Assembly (NCBI RefSeq): GCF_026340655.1
Contig: NZ_JAPEOZ010000001.1
Span: 4,960,001-5,024,000 of the forward strand
Direction: 5' to 3'
Length of the DNA stretch: 64,000 bases
From: Streptomyces sp. NBC_01275
GTDB taxonomy: Bacteria > Actinomycetota > Actinomycetes > Streptomycetales > Streptomycetaceae
How positions within the stretch are numbered: the first letter of the stretch is position 1; each line of letters begins with the position of its first letter. A program made the translations under genes and the position numbers. This document shows positions 24,207-33,359 of the stretch, one piece after another. The notes beneath the pieces are model-generated. The model made no database searches. It saw only the letters and a program-made list of their open reading frames with translations, and had not been told where the DNA came from.

Positions 24207-26411
24207 ATGGCACCCCTCTTCCACCGCCGCCGCAGACCCGTCGCGCCGGCCTCACCGGCGTCCAGACGCCGCGTGCCCATGCGCCTGCTGCTTCCCGCAC
24301 TCCTCCTGGTCGCCCTCGTCGCGATGCTGATGCTGCGCGGGTACGTCCACAGCGAGATCCTGGCCGACCACCGCGTCCAGCCCGAGGCGTCCGCGGACAA
24401 GGTGCCGCAGTCGGTGCTCGACGGCGGCCCCGTGATCGACACCCGCAACGGCCGGACGGACACGTTGCGGATCCCGGACCATCACCTCGTCCTGACCTTC
24501 GACGACGGTCCGGACCCGAAGTGGACGCCCAAGGTGCTGGACGTGCTCAAGAAGCACCACGCGCACGCCGTCTTCTTCGTCACCGGCACCATGGCCTCGC
24601 GCTATCCGGACCTGGTCGAGCGGATGGTGGCCGAGGGTCACGAGATCGGCCTGCACACCTTCAACCACCCCGACCTCTCCTACCAGTCGAAGAAGCGCAT
24701 CGACTGGGAGCTGACCCAGAACCAGCTGGCCCTCGCCGGGGCCGCGGGTATCCGGACCTCCCTCTTCCGCCCGCCCTACTCCTCGTTCGCCGACGCCATG
24801 GACGACAAGTCGTGGCCCGTGACGCGGTACATCGGCAGCCGCGGCTACATCACCGTCGTCAACAACACCGACAGCGAGGACTGGCAGAGGCCGGGCGTCG
24901 GGGAGATCATCCGCAACGCCACGCCCCACGGCGGCAAGGGCGCGATCGTGCTGATGCACGACTCCGGCGGCGACCGCCACCAGACCGTGCAGGCCCTGGA
25001 CCGGTTCCTGCCCACGCTCGCGGCCGAGGGCTACAGGTTCGACAACCTGACGGAGGCGCTGGGCGCCCCCAGCGCGCACACCCCGGTCACCGGGACCGAC
25101 CTGTGGAAGGGCAAGGCCTGGATCTTCCTCGTCCGGGCGTCGGAGACCGTGACCGATGTGCTCGCCGCCGGGCTGGCCGTCGTCGGCACACTGGTGATCA
25201 GCCGGTTCCTCCTCATGCTCGCGCTGTCCGCGGCGCATGCGCGCAAGGTCCGGCGGCACGGCTTCCGCTGGGGTCCGGACGCACCCGTCACCGAACCCGT
25301 GTCGGTGCTGGTCCCGGCGTACAACGAGGCCAAGTGCATCGAGAACACGGTGCGTTCGCTGATGACGAGCGAGCATCCCGTCGAGGTCGTGGTCGTCGAC
25401 GACGGTTCGACGGACGGCACCGCGCGGATCGTGGAGAACCTCGGTCTGCCGGGCGTACGGGTCGTGCGGCAGCTCAACGCGGGCAAGCCGTCGGCGCTCA
25501 ACCGGGGCATCGCCAACGCCTCGCACGACCTGATCGTGATGATGGACGGCGACACCGTCTTCGAGCCCGCCACCGTCCGCGAACTCGTGCAGCCCTTCGC
25601 CGACCCGCGCGTCGGCGCCGTCGCCGGCAACGCCAAGGTCGGCAACAAGGACACCCTCATCGGCGCCTGGCAGCACATCGAGTACGTGATGGGCTTCAAC
25701 CTCGACCGCCGGATGTACGACGTCCTGCGCTGCATGCCCACCATCCCGGGCGCGGTCGGCGCGTTCCGCCGCACCGCGCTGAACCGGGTCGGCGGCATGA
25801 GCGACGACACGCTCGCCGAGGACACCGACATCACCATGGCCCTCCACCGCGACGGCTGGAAGGTCGTGTACGCCGAGAAGGCGCGCGCCTGGACCGAGGC
25901 CCCGGAGTCCGTCCAGCAGCTGTGGTCCCAGCGCTACCGCTGGTCCTACGGCACCATGCAGGCCATCTGGAAGCACCGCCGCGCGGTCGTCGAGAGGGGA
26001 CCCTCCGGCCGCTTCGGCCGCGTCGGACTGCCGCTCGTCTCCCTCTTCATGGTCGTCGCCCCGCTCCTCGCCCCCCTCATCGACGTCTTCCTGCTGTACG
26101 GGATCGTCTTCGGGCCGACGCAGAAGACCGTGGTGGCGTGGCTGGGCGTCCTCGCCGTGCAGGCGGTGTGCGCGGCGTACGCCTTCCGGCTGGACCGCGA
26201 GCGCATGACACACCTGATCTCGCTCCCCCTCCAGCAGCTCCTCTACCGCCAGCTGATGTACGTCGTCCTGCTCCAGTCCTGGATCACCGCCCTCACCGGC
26301 GGCCGACTGCGCTGGCAGAAGCTGCGCCGCACCGGTGTCGTCGAGGCGCCCGGCGGCGGCACGTCCGGCCCGGCGGGGCAGCACCTCACCGATTGGAGCT
26401 CCACCGTATGA
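24207..26411 (+). CDS. matB: Bifunctional polysaccharide deacetylase / GT2 synthase
   Basis: The product is 734 aa. After an N-terminal membrane helix (about 27-43) comes a NodB domain: TFDDGPDP, HTFNHPDLS with the metal His pair, RPPYSSF and LMHDSGGDR. A second membrane segment at about 310-330 leads into a processive GT2 domain: SVLVPAYNEAK, VVVDDGSTDGT, MMDGDT, AEDTDITMA and QRYRW. Further membrane helices end the protein. This is the layout of MatB, the enzyme reported to make a poly-GlcNAc-like polymer for hyphal aggregation. The coupled acyltransferase gene suggests the polymer is also acylated. Confidence 0.85.
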   Translation: MAPLFHRRRRPVAPASPASRRRVPMRLLLPALLLVALVAMLMLRGYVHSEILADHRVQPEASADKVPQSVLDGGPVIDTRNGRTDTLRIPDHHLVLTFDDGPDPKWTPKVLDVLKKHHAHAVFFVTGTMASRYPDLVERMVAEGHEIGLHTFNHPDLSYQSKKRIDWELTQNQLALAGAAGIRTSLFRPPYSSFADAMDDKSWPVTRYIGSRGYITVVNNTDSEDWQRPGVGEIIRNATPHGGKGAIVLMHDSGGDRHQTVQALDRFLPTLAAEGYRFDNLTEALGAPSAHTPVTGTDLWKGKAWIFLVRASETVTDVLAAGLAVVGTLVISRFLLMLALSAAHARKVRRHGFRWGPDAPVTEPVSVLVPAYNEAKCIENTVRSLMTSEHPVEVVVVDDGSTDGTARIVENLGLPGVRVVRQLNAGKPSALNRGIANASHDLIVMMDGDTVFEPATVRELVQPFADPRVGAVAGNAKVGNKDTLIGAWQHIEYVMGFNLDRRMYDVLRCMPTIPGAVGAFRRTALNRVGGMSDDTLAEDTDITMALHRDGWKVVYAEKARAWTEAPESVQQLWSQRYRWSYGTMQAIWKHRRAVVERGPSGRFGRVGLPLVSLFMVVAPLLAPLIDVFLLYGIVFGPTQKTVVAWLGVLAVQAVCAAYAFRLDRERMTHLISLPLQQLLYRQLMYVVLLQSWITALTGGRLRWQKLRRTGVVEAPGGGTSGPAGQHLTDWSSTV

Positions 26412-27661
26412 ACCCCGCACCCACGGTCGGCGGCGGAACCCACCCCGGCGGCGACCCGCTCCCCGCCGCCCCCGCACAGCCGGGCGCACGCCCCTCCGGC
26501 CGGGACCGCTATCTGGACCTGCTGCGTTCCATAGCTCTCGTCCGGGTCGTCGTGTACCACCTGTTCGGCTGGGCCTGGCTGACCGTCCTGTTCCCCTCGA
26601 TGGGCGTGATGTTCGCGCTCGCGGGCTCGCTGATGGCGCGCTCGCTCAGCCGTCCGGCGCTCGGGGTGATCAAGGGCCGGCTGCGCCGGCTGCTCCCCCC
26701 GATGTGGCTGTTCGGCGCGGTGATGCTCACGCTGATGTTCGCGGCCGGGTGGAACCCCGTGCACGACCCCGACCACGGGGGCGGCTGGGGCCTGGTCGAG
26801 CTGTTCGACTACGTGGTGCCGATCGGCGCCCCGCCCTTCCCCTGGCAGCTCGGGTCCCAGTCGGGGCTCCTGGAGCAGACCTGGGCCGTACAGGCGGCGG
26901 GCCCGCTGTGGTACCTGCGGGCCTATCTGTGGTTCGTGATCGCCTCCCCGCTGCTGTTGTGGGCCTTCCGCCGGGCCCCCTGGGCGACGGTGCTCGCCCC
27001 GCTGGCCCTGACCGCCGTGGTGGGCACCGGTCTCGTCACGATCCCCGGCGAGACCGGCAACGCCGTCACCGACTTCGCGGTCTACGGCGCCTGCTGGACC
27101 CTCGGCTTCGCCCACCACGAGGGCGTGCTGGCGAGGATCCCGCGTTACCTGACCGTCTCCGCCTCGGCCCTGGTGATGGCCTTCGCGCTGTGGTGGGCTT
27201 CGGGTCATCTGGGGCCGGACGGCTGGGACCTGAACGACATCCCGCTGGCCCAGGCCTGCTGGTCCTTCGGTTTCGTCGTGATCCTCCTGCAGTACTCCCC
27301 GTCCTGGAAGGAACTGCCCGGACGGCTGCGCCGCTGGGACCCGCTGGTGACGCTGTCCAACAACCGCGCCGTGACGATCTACCTCTGGCACAACCTGCTG
27401 ATCATGGCCACCGTGCCGATCATCGACCTGGCCTACGACCTGCCGTTCATGCAGAGCGACACGGCGGTGTCCGCGCTCGACTCGTCGTACAACTTCCTGA
27501 TGTTCCTGCTGGTCTGGCCGCTCATCGGCCTGATGATCACGGGTGCGGGATGGGCGGAGGACCTGGCCGCGAAGCGCCGCCCGCGCCTGTGGCCCGACGG
27601 CAGGAAGTCCGGCGGGCGCCGCCGGGCGCCGGCGCGCCCGCTGACCGAGGAACGCCGGTGA
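26408..27661 (+). CDS. Acyltransferase-3 family membrane protein
   Basis: The product is 417 aa. ATG 26408 overlaps the stop of the synthase gene (ATGA), so translation is coupled. The pattern RYLDLLRSIALVRVVVYHLF (with the conserved Arg and His near the N-terminus), then about ten membrane helices with NNRAVTIYLWHN near the C-terminus, matches the acyltransferase-3 family. It would O-acetylate the polysaccharide or precursors. A Lys/Arg-rich cytoplasmic tail (RPDGRK-like, RRRAPARP) ends the protein. Confidence 0.85.
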   Translation: MNPAPTVGGGTHPGGDPLPAAPAQPGARPSGRDRYLDLLRSIALVRVVVYHLFGWAWLTVLFPSMGVMFALAGSLMARSLSRPALGVIKGRLRRLLPPMWLFGAVMLTLMFAAGWNPVHDPDHGGGWGLVELFDYVVPIGAPPFPWQLGSQSGLLEQTWAVQAAGPLWYLRAYLWFVIASPLLLWAFRRAPWATVLAPLALTAVVGTGLVTIPGETGNAVTDFAVYGACWTLGFAHHEGVLARIPRYLTVSASALVMAFALWWASGHLGPDGWDLNDIPLAQACWSFGFVVILLQYSPSWKELPGRLRRWDPLVTLSNNRAVTIYLWHNLLIMATVPIIDLAYDLPFMQSDTAVSALDSSYNFLMFLLVWPLIGLMITGAGWAEDLAAKRRPRLWPDGRKSGGRRRAPARPLTEERR

Positions 27662-27935
27662 CCTGAGCGGGCGCAGGACGGAACATCAACAACTCTCCGT
27701 CCCCTTCTTGCCTCTTCTTCCCCCTTCTCCGTCACCTTCTCCGTCCCCTTCTCTGGCTCCTTCTTCGTGGACTTCCGGTTCAACAGGCAACCGTGGCACG
27801 CCCTTTGCCTATCTCACAGGGCGCCCACAGTGTCGGTCGGGGCGCGTGGGGCGCGTCCGGGGTTTGTTACGGCGGCCGGGCCGTGGGTTGTCCAGTCCGA
27901 TGCCACTGACCATGGCACTCGCAGACGAGGAACCG

Positions 27936-29648
27936 ATGACCAGACTGCAACACCGCAAGAGCCTCAACCGTGCGGCGTTCGCCGCGGCGGCCGCGCTCAC
28001 CGTAGTGACCGTCGCCGGGGCCGCTCCCGGCGCGGGCGCCGCGCCGGCGAGCACGGCGGGCAAGCCGAAGCTCAAGCTGATCGCCGCGTCGAAGGCCGTG
28101 ACCCTCGACCGGTGGGAGGGGAACAACGGGGTCTATCTCGACCTCGGGACGTATGTCACGGTCGACAACGCGCCGCTCGAGTTCAAGGTGACGCGCAAGT
28201 CGTACAAGGACCCCGTCGTCGCCCAGCAGATCCTGCGCGACGGGTCGAAGACGACGACGAAGGCGCTGCCCGCCGGGCTCGTCAAGGACTTCAGCGGCCT
28301 GCCCGGCTTCCTCGAGGTGTCCATCAAGAACGCGGCCGGGGTGGAGGTGCAGAAGACCAAGGGCTCCTTCTGTCCGAACAACGCCTCCGGGCGGCTGCGT
28401 CCGGACGCCCCGGCCACCTCGCACTATCCGGAGAGCTGCCCCACCAACCCCTTCACGCTCGGCTCGGTCTGGGGCGTGGAGAAGGGGTGGGCGGCCAACT
28501 CCACCACCGTCGACTACGACAAGCCGGTGGACCTGCCGGCGGGCGAGTACACGGCCAAGGTGTCGGTGGCGAAGAAGTACCGCGACCTCTTCGGCATCCC
28601 GAACGACCAGCCCACCATCAAGGTGACGGTCCGTCAGGAGACCGGCGGGGGCGAGGGCGGGGGCGTGGGCGTCGCCGCCCAGTCTTCGTCGATGAGCGGC
28701 ATGCATGGTGCTCACGGGGCCCATGGCACCGGCGGGGATCACTCCGCGGCCGCGAGCGGTCACGCCGGGCACCACTACGGTCCCCGCGGCGCCGACGCCC
28801 CCACTCCCTCCGCGCTCTCCCACGCCCTCGAGGCCCGCGGTCTCGCCCACCACCTGGGCGACGGCGCCGGTCACACCGACGGCTCCCGTATCGCGCCCGG
28901 TCTGAAGGCCAACTCCAAGCGGCCCACCGGACTTGCGACCGTTCCGGCCAATGCGCCCAAGCCCGACCTGCGTTCGCTGCCGGCCTGGGACATCGCGGTC
29001 ACCGACGGCGAGGACGGCGACGTGGCGGGCAAGGACTATCTCGCCTTCAGCGCCAACGTCTGGAACGCCGGCCCCGCCCCGCTCGTCGTGGACGGCTTCC
29101 GCAAGCCGGGCGCGGACCTGATGGACGCCTACCAGTACTTCTACGACGCCAAGGGCAAGCAGATCGGCTACACCCCCACCGGCACCATGGAGTGGGACCC
29201 GCGCATCGGCCACGAGCACTGGCACTTCACGGACTTCGCCAGCTACCGGCTGCTGAAGGCGGACAAGACGGAGGAGGTGCGCAGCGGCAAGGAGGCGTTC
29301 TGCCTGGCCAACACCGACGCCGTCGACTACACGGTGAAGAACGCCAACTGGCACCCGTACAACACCGATCTGTCGACCGCCTGCGGCCAGCAGAACTCCA
29401 TCTCGGTGCGTGAGGTCCTCGACGTCGGCTCCGGCGACACGTACACCCAGTACCGCCCGGGTCAGTCCTTCGACATCACCACCCTGCCCAACGGCACCTA
29501 CTACATCCAGGTCATCGCCAACCCGGCGAACCGTCTGAAGGAGACCACGACCAAGAACAACGTCTCCCTCCGCAAGGTCGTCCTGGGCGGCACCCCGGGC
29601 GCCCGCACGGTGAAGGTCCCGCCGGTCGACCTGATCAACGCGCCGTAG
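27936..29648 (+). CDS. Secreted lysyl-oxidase-like protein
   Basis: The product is 570 aa with a signal peptide (NRAAFAAAAALTVVTVAGAA). An N-terminal region of about 200 residues resembles an immunoglobulin-like or secreted interaction domain. A Gly/His-rich linker (SGMHGAHGAHGTGGDH) could bind metal. The C-terminal domain has DIAVTDGEDGDVAGKDYL and EWDPRIGHEHWHFTDFASY, whose HEHWH corresponds to the copper triad of lysyl oxidases. It would crosslink surface proteins or supply peroxide. ATG 27936 follows GAGG; the longer frame from 27708 is a shadow. The 274 bp before it are a pyrimidine-rich tract and probable promoter. Confidence 0.8.
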   Translation: MTRLQHRKSLNRAAFAAAAALTVVTVAGAAPGAGAAPASTAGKPKLKLIAASKAVTLDRWEGNNGVYLDLGTYVTVDNAPLEFKVTRKSYKDPVVAQQILRDGSKTTTKALPAGLVKDFSGLPGFLEVSIKNAAGVEVQKTKGSFCPNNASGRLRPDAPATSHYPESCPTNPFTLGSVWGVEKGWAANSTTVDYDKPVDLPAGEYTAKVSVAKKYRDLFGIPNDQPTIKVTVRQETGGGEGGGVGVAAQSSSMSGMHGAHGAHGTGGDHSAAASGHAGHHYGPRGADAPTPSALSHALEARGLAHHLGDGAGHTDGSRIAPGLKANSKRPTGLATVPANAPKPDLRSLPAWDIAVTDGEDGDVAGKDYLAFSANVWNAGPAPLVVDGFRKPGADLMDAYQYFYDAKGKQIGYTPTGTMEWDPRIGHEHWHFTDFASYRLLKADKTEEVRSGKEAFCLANTDAVDYTVKNANWHPYNTDLSTACGQQNSISVREVLDVGSGDTYTQYRPGQSFDITTLPNGTYYIQVIANPANRLKETTTKNNVSLRKVVLGGTPGARTVKVPPVDLINAP

Positions 29649-29675
29649 CCGGAAGGTAGTTGTTCCGTTTCACAG

Positions 29676-29700
29676 GGGGCCGTCGTGTCCCCACGGCCCC
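29676..29700 (+). terminator. Terminator hairpin after the lysyl oxidase gene
   Basis: A stem of 8 bp (GGGGCCGT at 29676-29683, ACGGCCCC at 29693-29700) has a 9-nt loop and lies 28 bp after the stop. Confidence 0.6.
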
Positions 29701-30035
29701 GGACCGCTCAGGCGTTCCGGGGCCGGATGCGTGGCGACGTGCTCAGCCCAGGTTCTTCGCCAACAGACTCACATACCCGTCGCGGCCCCCGTCCGACCTG
29801 CCGTTTCGGCGTTCGGCAAACGGAGGGCGCGTGAGAGCAGCACGGGGCGTGAAGGGGAGCGCCGTCCCGGAAAGAGGGGGCAACCTTCGCGCGGCTCTGT
29901 GAGTCTCCTGAGACGCCTGTGCTTTCTGGACGTATTCCTACCTGCGTGTAGGGTTCCGTCGTTCGGCGGTGACCAACGTCGACGATCCGAGCACGGTGTA
30001 CGGGGGAAACAGCCGATGCGGAGGGGCGAACGCCG
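29701..30035. other. Non-coding stretch before the LCP gene
   Basis: Frames here are short and have no family sequence. The 3' part (about 29920-29960) is the least GC-rich and is the best place for the promoter of the LCP gene; no confident hexamers were assigned. A GGAGG at 30020-30024 is the ribosome binding site of the LCP gene. Confidence 0.5.
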
Positions 30036-31472
30036 GTGAGCGGAACGAGAAGGCGTGGGCGTCCTACGGGGGACATGGCCGGCCGGACGGGCGGCGACGG
30101 ACTCCGTCAGACCCGGGGCGAGGGCCGGGGCGGGACCCGGCTGACGCGGCGCGGGCGGATCCTCGTCTGGGGTGCGGGGGTGACCTCCGTGGTGCTCCTC
30201 GCCGTCGGCGGGGTCGGCGCCTGGATCTACGAGGACCTCAACAACAACATCGGCTCCGCCGACGTGGACGACAAGCTCGGCGGCGACCGGCCGGTGAACC
30301 TCAGCCCCGGCTCGAAGAACATCCTGGTCGTCGGCTCCGACAGCCGCGACGGCGCCAACGCCAAGTACGGCAAGGACCTGACCACCATGCAGTCGGACAC
30401 GCTGATGGTGCTGCACGTCCCGGCCGACCGGAAGTGGGCCTCGGTCGTCTCCTTCCCCCGTGACTCATGGGTGGAGATACCTTCCTGCCAGAAGGGGGAC
30501 GGCACGACGTCCTCCCCGCACCACTTCAAGATCAACGAGGCGTTCGCGCTCGGCGGCTCCAACGGCAAGATCGCCGAGGCCGCCGCCTGCACCATCAAGA
30601 CCGTCGAGGCCAACACCGGCCTGCGCATCGACCACTTCATGACCGTCGACTTCTCCGGCTTCAAGGGCATGGTCGACGCGCTGGAGGGCATCGAGGTCTG
30701 TCCGAAGGAGGCCATCCACGACGAGAAGGCCCACCTCGACCTCCCGGCCGGCTGCCAGACCCTCAAGGGCGAGAAGGCGCTCGGCTACGTCCGCGCCCGC
30801 TACAGCGTCGGCGACGGCTCCGACATCGGACGCATCGGCCGCCAGCAGGAGTTCATGGACGCCCTGGCCAAGAAGGCCAAGTCCAAGCTCACCAGCCCCA
30901 ACGCGATGTACGGCTTCCTGCAGTCGATCACCAAGTCCCTCACCACGGACCCCGACCTGGCCGGCATCCAGCCGCTGTACGGGCTCGCCGACGAGCTGAA
31001 GGGCATCCCGAGCGAGCGGCTGAGCTTCCTCACCGTGCCCAACTACGGGCGCGTCGCCGACCAGCCCACCGACAAGGCCAACGTCGTGTGGCAGTACCCG
31101 CAGGCCACCGACCTGTTCACCTCCCTGGCCAAGGACAAGGAGGTGACCAAGGCGCAGCTGGAGAAGGCGAAGAAGAGCCTGGTGTACGCCTCCAGCGTGC
31201 GCGTCCAGGTCCTCAACGGCACCGGAGTCTCCGGCCGCGCCGCCGCCGTCGCCGAGAAGCTGAAGGACGCCGGCTACACCGTCACCGGCACCGGCAACGC
31301 GCCCCAGACGGTGGCCAAGACCTCCCTCGCCTACCCTGCCGGACTGGAGAGCCAGGCCGCCGTACTCGCCTCCCGGCTGCCCGACATCCGTCCCACGGCC
31401 GACGGTTCCGCCGCGGCGGGCGTCATCACCCTCGTCGTAGGGCCGGAGTTGAAGGTCGACGACGTCGCCTGA
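30036..31472 (+). CDS. LytR-CpsA-Psr (LCP) family glycopolymer transferase
   Basis: The product is 478 aa. A basic cytoplasmic N-terminus is followed by one membrane helix (ILVWGAGVTSVVLLAVGGVG, about 43-62). The LCP domain has VVGSDSRDG, SFPRDSWVEIP with the key Arg/Asp, and RYSVGDGSDIGRIGRQQEF, which form the pyrophosphate-binding site. A C-terminal LytR_C domain begins at VRVQVLNGTGVSGRAAAVA. Such enzymes attach teichoic acid-like polymers or glycans to peptidoglycan. GTG 30036 has GGAGG at 30020-30024. Confidence 0.9.
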   Translation: MSGTRRRGRPTGDMAGRTGGDGLRQTRGEGRGGTRLTRRGRILVWGAGVTSVVLLAVGGVGAWIYEDLNNNIGSADVDDKLGGDRPVNLSPGSKNILVVGSDSRDGANAKYGKDLTTMQSDTLMVLHVPADRKWASVVSFPRDSWVEIPSCQKGDGTTSSPHHFKINEAFALGGSNGKIAEAAACTIKTVEANTGLRIDHFMTVDFSGFKGMVDALEGIEVCPKEAIHDEKAHLDLPAGCQTLKGEKALGYVRARYSVGDGSDIGRIGRQQEFMDALAKKAKSKLTSPNAMYGFLQSITKSLTTDPDLAGIQPLYGLADELKGIPSERLSFLTVPNYGRVADQPTDKANVVWQYPQATDLFTSLAKDKEVTKAQLEKAKKSLVYASSVRVQVLNGTGVSGRAAAVAEKLKDAGYTVTGTGNAPQTVAKTSLAYPAGLESQAAVLASRLPDIRPTADGSAAAGVITLVVGPELKVDDVA

Positions 31473-31491
31473 CGGACGGCCTCATGGGGTC

Positions 31492-31527
31492 TCGGTGGGC
31501 TCGGTGGGCTCGGTGGGCTCGGTGGTC
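31492..31527. repeat. 9-bp tandem repeat downstream of LCP gene
   Basis: The unit TCGGTGGGC occurs at 31492-31500, 31501-31509 and 31510-31518, with a variant at 31519-31527. It sits between the LCP stop and the candidate small RNA. Confidence 0.8.
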
Positions 31528-31559
31528 TCGGGCGGTCCGGGGCATGGGGTAAGCTTGAT

Positions 31560-31710
31560 CTTGAGCTGGTCACGGCAACAGCGGTGAACGGTCTCTGCGT
31601 TGGTCGTCCAAGGAAAGACGCCCCGCTTCCTGCGGGGAAATGCAGGTGCAAGGCCTGCCCGGCGCTCTCACATACGAGTCCCACTCCCTGTCAGGCGGAG
31701 TGGGACTCGT
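31560..31710 (+). ncRNA. Candidate structured small RNA
   Basis: This stretch lies between convergent genes and has no coding frame. It is less GC-rich than its surroundings. Three hairpins follow one another: CCCCGC/GCGGGG (around 31621-31636), GCAGG/CCTGC (around 31642-31658), and a perfect 14-bp terminator at 31674-31710. The 5' end is a guess based on the drop in GC near 31556. The strand is chosen because the terminator stands at the + end. It could instead be only a long 3' untranslated region of the LCP mRNA. Confidence 0.45.
31674..31710. terminator. Strong bidirectional terminator
   Basis: A perfect 14-bp stem (ACGAGTCCCACTCC at 31674-31687, GGAGTGGGACTCGT at 31697-31710) has the 9-nt loop CTGTCAGGC, followed on the + strand by TCGTTGT. 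It serves the LCP gene or small RNA and the convergent MFS gene. Confidence 0.85.
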
Positions 31711-31759
31711 TCGTTGTGCGGTGTCGGTGTCGGTAGCGGCGGTAACCGCGGTCCCGTGG

Positions 31760-33247
31760 TTACGCCTTGACCGTGGCGGTCTCCTCGGCGCCTTCGCCCT
31801 CGCCTTCCGTGGCCTCCGGCCGGGCGGCGGCCGCCTTGCGGTTCGGGATGAACGTGGCGAGCAGGAAGGCCAGCAGGGCGGCTCCGGCGCCGATGGCCAT
31901 GACGACCTTGAAGCCGTTCTCCGAGGGCAGCGCGTAGCCGCCGAAGTCGGTGGTCATCTGGGCCAGGATCACGCCGGCCAGCGCACTGGCGAACGAGGTG
32001 CCCAGGGACCGCATCAGGGTGTTGAGGCTGTTGGCCGCACCCGTCTGGGAGGGGTCGACGGCGCCCATGATCAGCGCGGGCAGCGCACCGTAGGTGAAGC
32101 CGACGCCGGCGCCGATGATGCAGGACACCAGGACCAGGTGCCAGACCTCGGACATCAGCAGGATGTTCAGGCCGTATCCGGAGGCGACGATCAGCGCGCC
32201 GATCATCAGGGTGACCTTGGGGCCCTTGGCCTTGGTGACCTTGGCGGACACGGCGGACATGGCCATCATCACCAGGCCCTGCGGGGCCAGCACCAGGCCG
32301 ACGGTCAGCATCGACCTGCCGAGGCCGTAGCCGGTCTGGGTGGGCAGCTGGAGCAGCTGCGGCAGCACCAGGGACATCGCGAACATCGAGAAGCCGAGGG
32401 CGATCGAGGCGAGGTTGGTGAACAGCACCTGCGGCTTGGCGGTGGTGCGCAGGTCGACCAGCGGCTGCTTCGCCTTCAGCTCCCACCAGCCCCAGGCCAC
32501 CAGGATCACGACGGAGGCGGCGCCCAGACCCAGCGTGGTGCCGCTGGTCCAGCCCCAGGTCCCGCCCTTGGAGACGGCGAGCAGCAGGGCGAGCAGTCCG
32601 GCCGACAGACCGAGCGAGCCGACCAGGTCGAAGCGGCCGCCGGTGCGCACCTTGGACTCCGGCACGAACACCAGGACCAGCAGGAAGGAGACCACGCCGA
32701 GGGCGGCGGAGGTCCAGAAGAGGATGTGCCAGTTCCAGTTGTCCGCGATGAACGCGGCGGTGGGCAGACCGAGCGCTCCGCCGACGCCGAGGGAGGCGCT
32801 CATCACCGCGGTCGAACCGGCGAGCTTCTCGGCGGAGACCGTGTCCCGCAGGATGCTGATGCCCAGGGGCACCACGGCGGCGGACAGGCCCTGCAGGGCG
32901 CGGCCCACGATCATCGGGACCAGTGAGTCGGCGAACGCGCAGACCACCGAGCCGGCCACCAGCAGCACGATGCTGGTCAGCAGCATCCGGCGCTTGCCGA
33001 TCATGTCTCCGAGCCGGCCGGCGACCGGTGTGGCCACGGCGGCGGCCAGCAGCGTGGCCGTGACCGCCCAGGCGGTGTCGGAGGCGGGTGCGTTCAGCAG
33101 CTTCGGCAGCTCCGGGACGATCGGGATGACCAGGGTCTGCATCAGCGAGACGACGATGCCGGCGAGGGCCAGGACCGCCACCACGGCGTTCGACCGCGGC
33201 GGGGCGGACGCCCCCGCTGCGGCGGGTCGGGCTAGTGCTTCGGACAT
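31760..33247 (-). CDS. MFS drug exporter, DHA2 family
   Basis: The product is 495 aa with about 14 membrane helices. The loop motif GRLGDMIGKRRMLL (motif A) follows helix 2, and the helix-5 region SASLGVGGALGLPTAAFIAD matches the antiporter motif of proton-driven multidrug exporters. The C-terminus is charged and cytoplasmic. Two copies of a 17-bp palindrome lie 67-111 bp upstream of the start, which places this gene under the MarR regulator encoded 2 kb away. It should pump out a toxic compound sensed by that regulator. Confidence 0.9.
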   Translation of the reverse strand: MSEALARPAAAGASAPPRSNAVVAVLALAGIVVSLMQTLVIPIVPELPKLLNAPASDTAWAVTATLLAAAVATPVAGRLGDMIGKRRMLLTSIVLLVAGSVVCAFADSLVPMIVGRALQGLSAAVVPLGISILRDTVSAEKLAGSTAVMSASLGVGGALGLPTAAFIADNWNWHILFWTSAALGVVSFLLVLVFVPESKVRTGGRFDLVGSLGLSAGLLALLLAVSKGGTWGWTSGTTLGLGAASVVILVAWGWWELKAKQPLVDLRTTAKPQVLFTNLASIALGFSMFAMSLVLPQLLQLPTQTGYGLGRSMLTVGLVLAPQGLVMMAMSAVSAKVTKAKGPKVTLMIGALIVASGYGLNILLMSEVWHLVLVSCIIGAGVGFTYGALPALIMGAVDPSQTGAANSLNTLMRSLGTSFASALAGVILAQMTTDFGGYALPSENGFKVVMAIGAGAALLAFLLATFIPNRKAAAARPEATEGEGEGAEETATVKA

Positions 33248-33313
33248 GGCAGGGCCTCCGTGGACAAGAAGTGATCAGCACTGAGAGGGGGGACATGAGG
33301 GGCGTCAAGAAGA

Positions 33314-33330
33314 TTGCTTGACTTACTCAA
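33314..33330. promoter_or_regulatory. MarR-type operator copy 1
   Basis: TTGCTTGACTTACTCAA is a copy, with one or two changes, of the consensus TTGCTTGASTTASGCAA. It lies upstream of the MFS exporter. Confidence 0.7.
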
Positions 33331-33341
33331 CAATAGAGGGG

Positions 33342-33358
33342 TTGCTTGACTTACGCAA
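33342..33358. promoter_or_regulatory. MarR-type operator copy 2
   Basis: TTGCTTGACTTACGCAA is spaced 28 bp from copy 1 (start to start). It abuts the 3' end of the histidine kinase gene and lies upstream of the MFS exporter. Confidence 0.75.
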
Positions 33359-33359
33359 G

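Noticed and set aside
24521..26407. N-terminal extension joining the GT2 region to the acyltransferase
   Set aside because: The first two thirds of that 1046-aa frame are out of frame with the deacetylase/GT2 domains; only the part from ATG 26408 has family sequence.
29708..30416. Minus-strand frames before and over the LCP start
   Set aside because: No family similarity, no ribosome binding site and overlap with LCP coding sequence.
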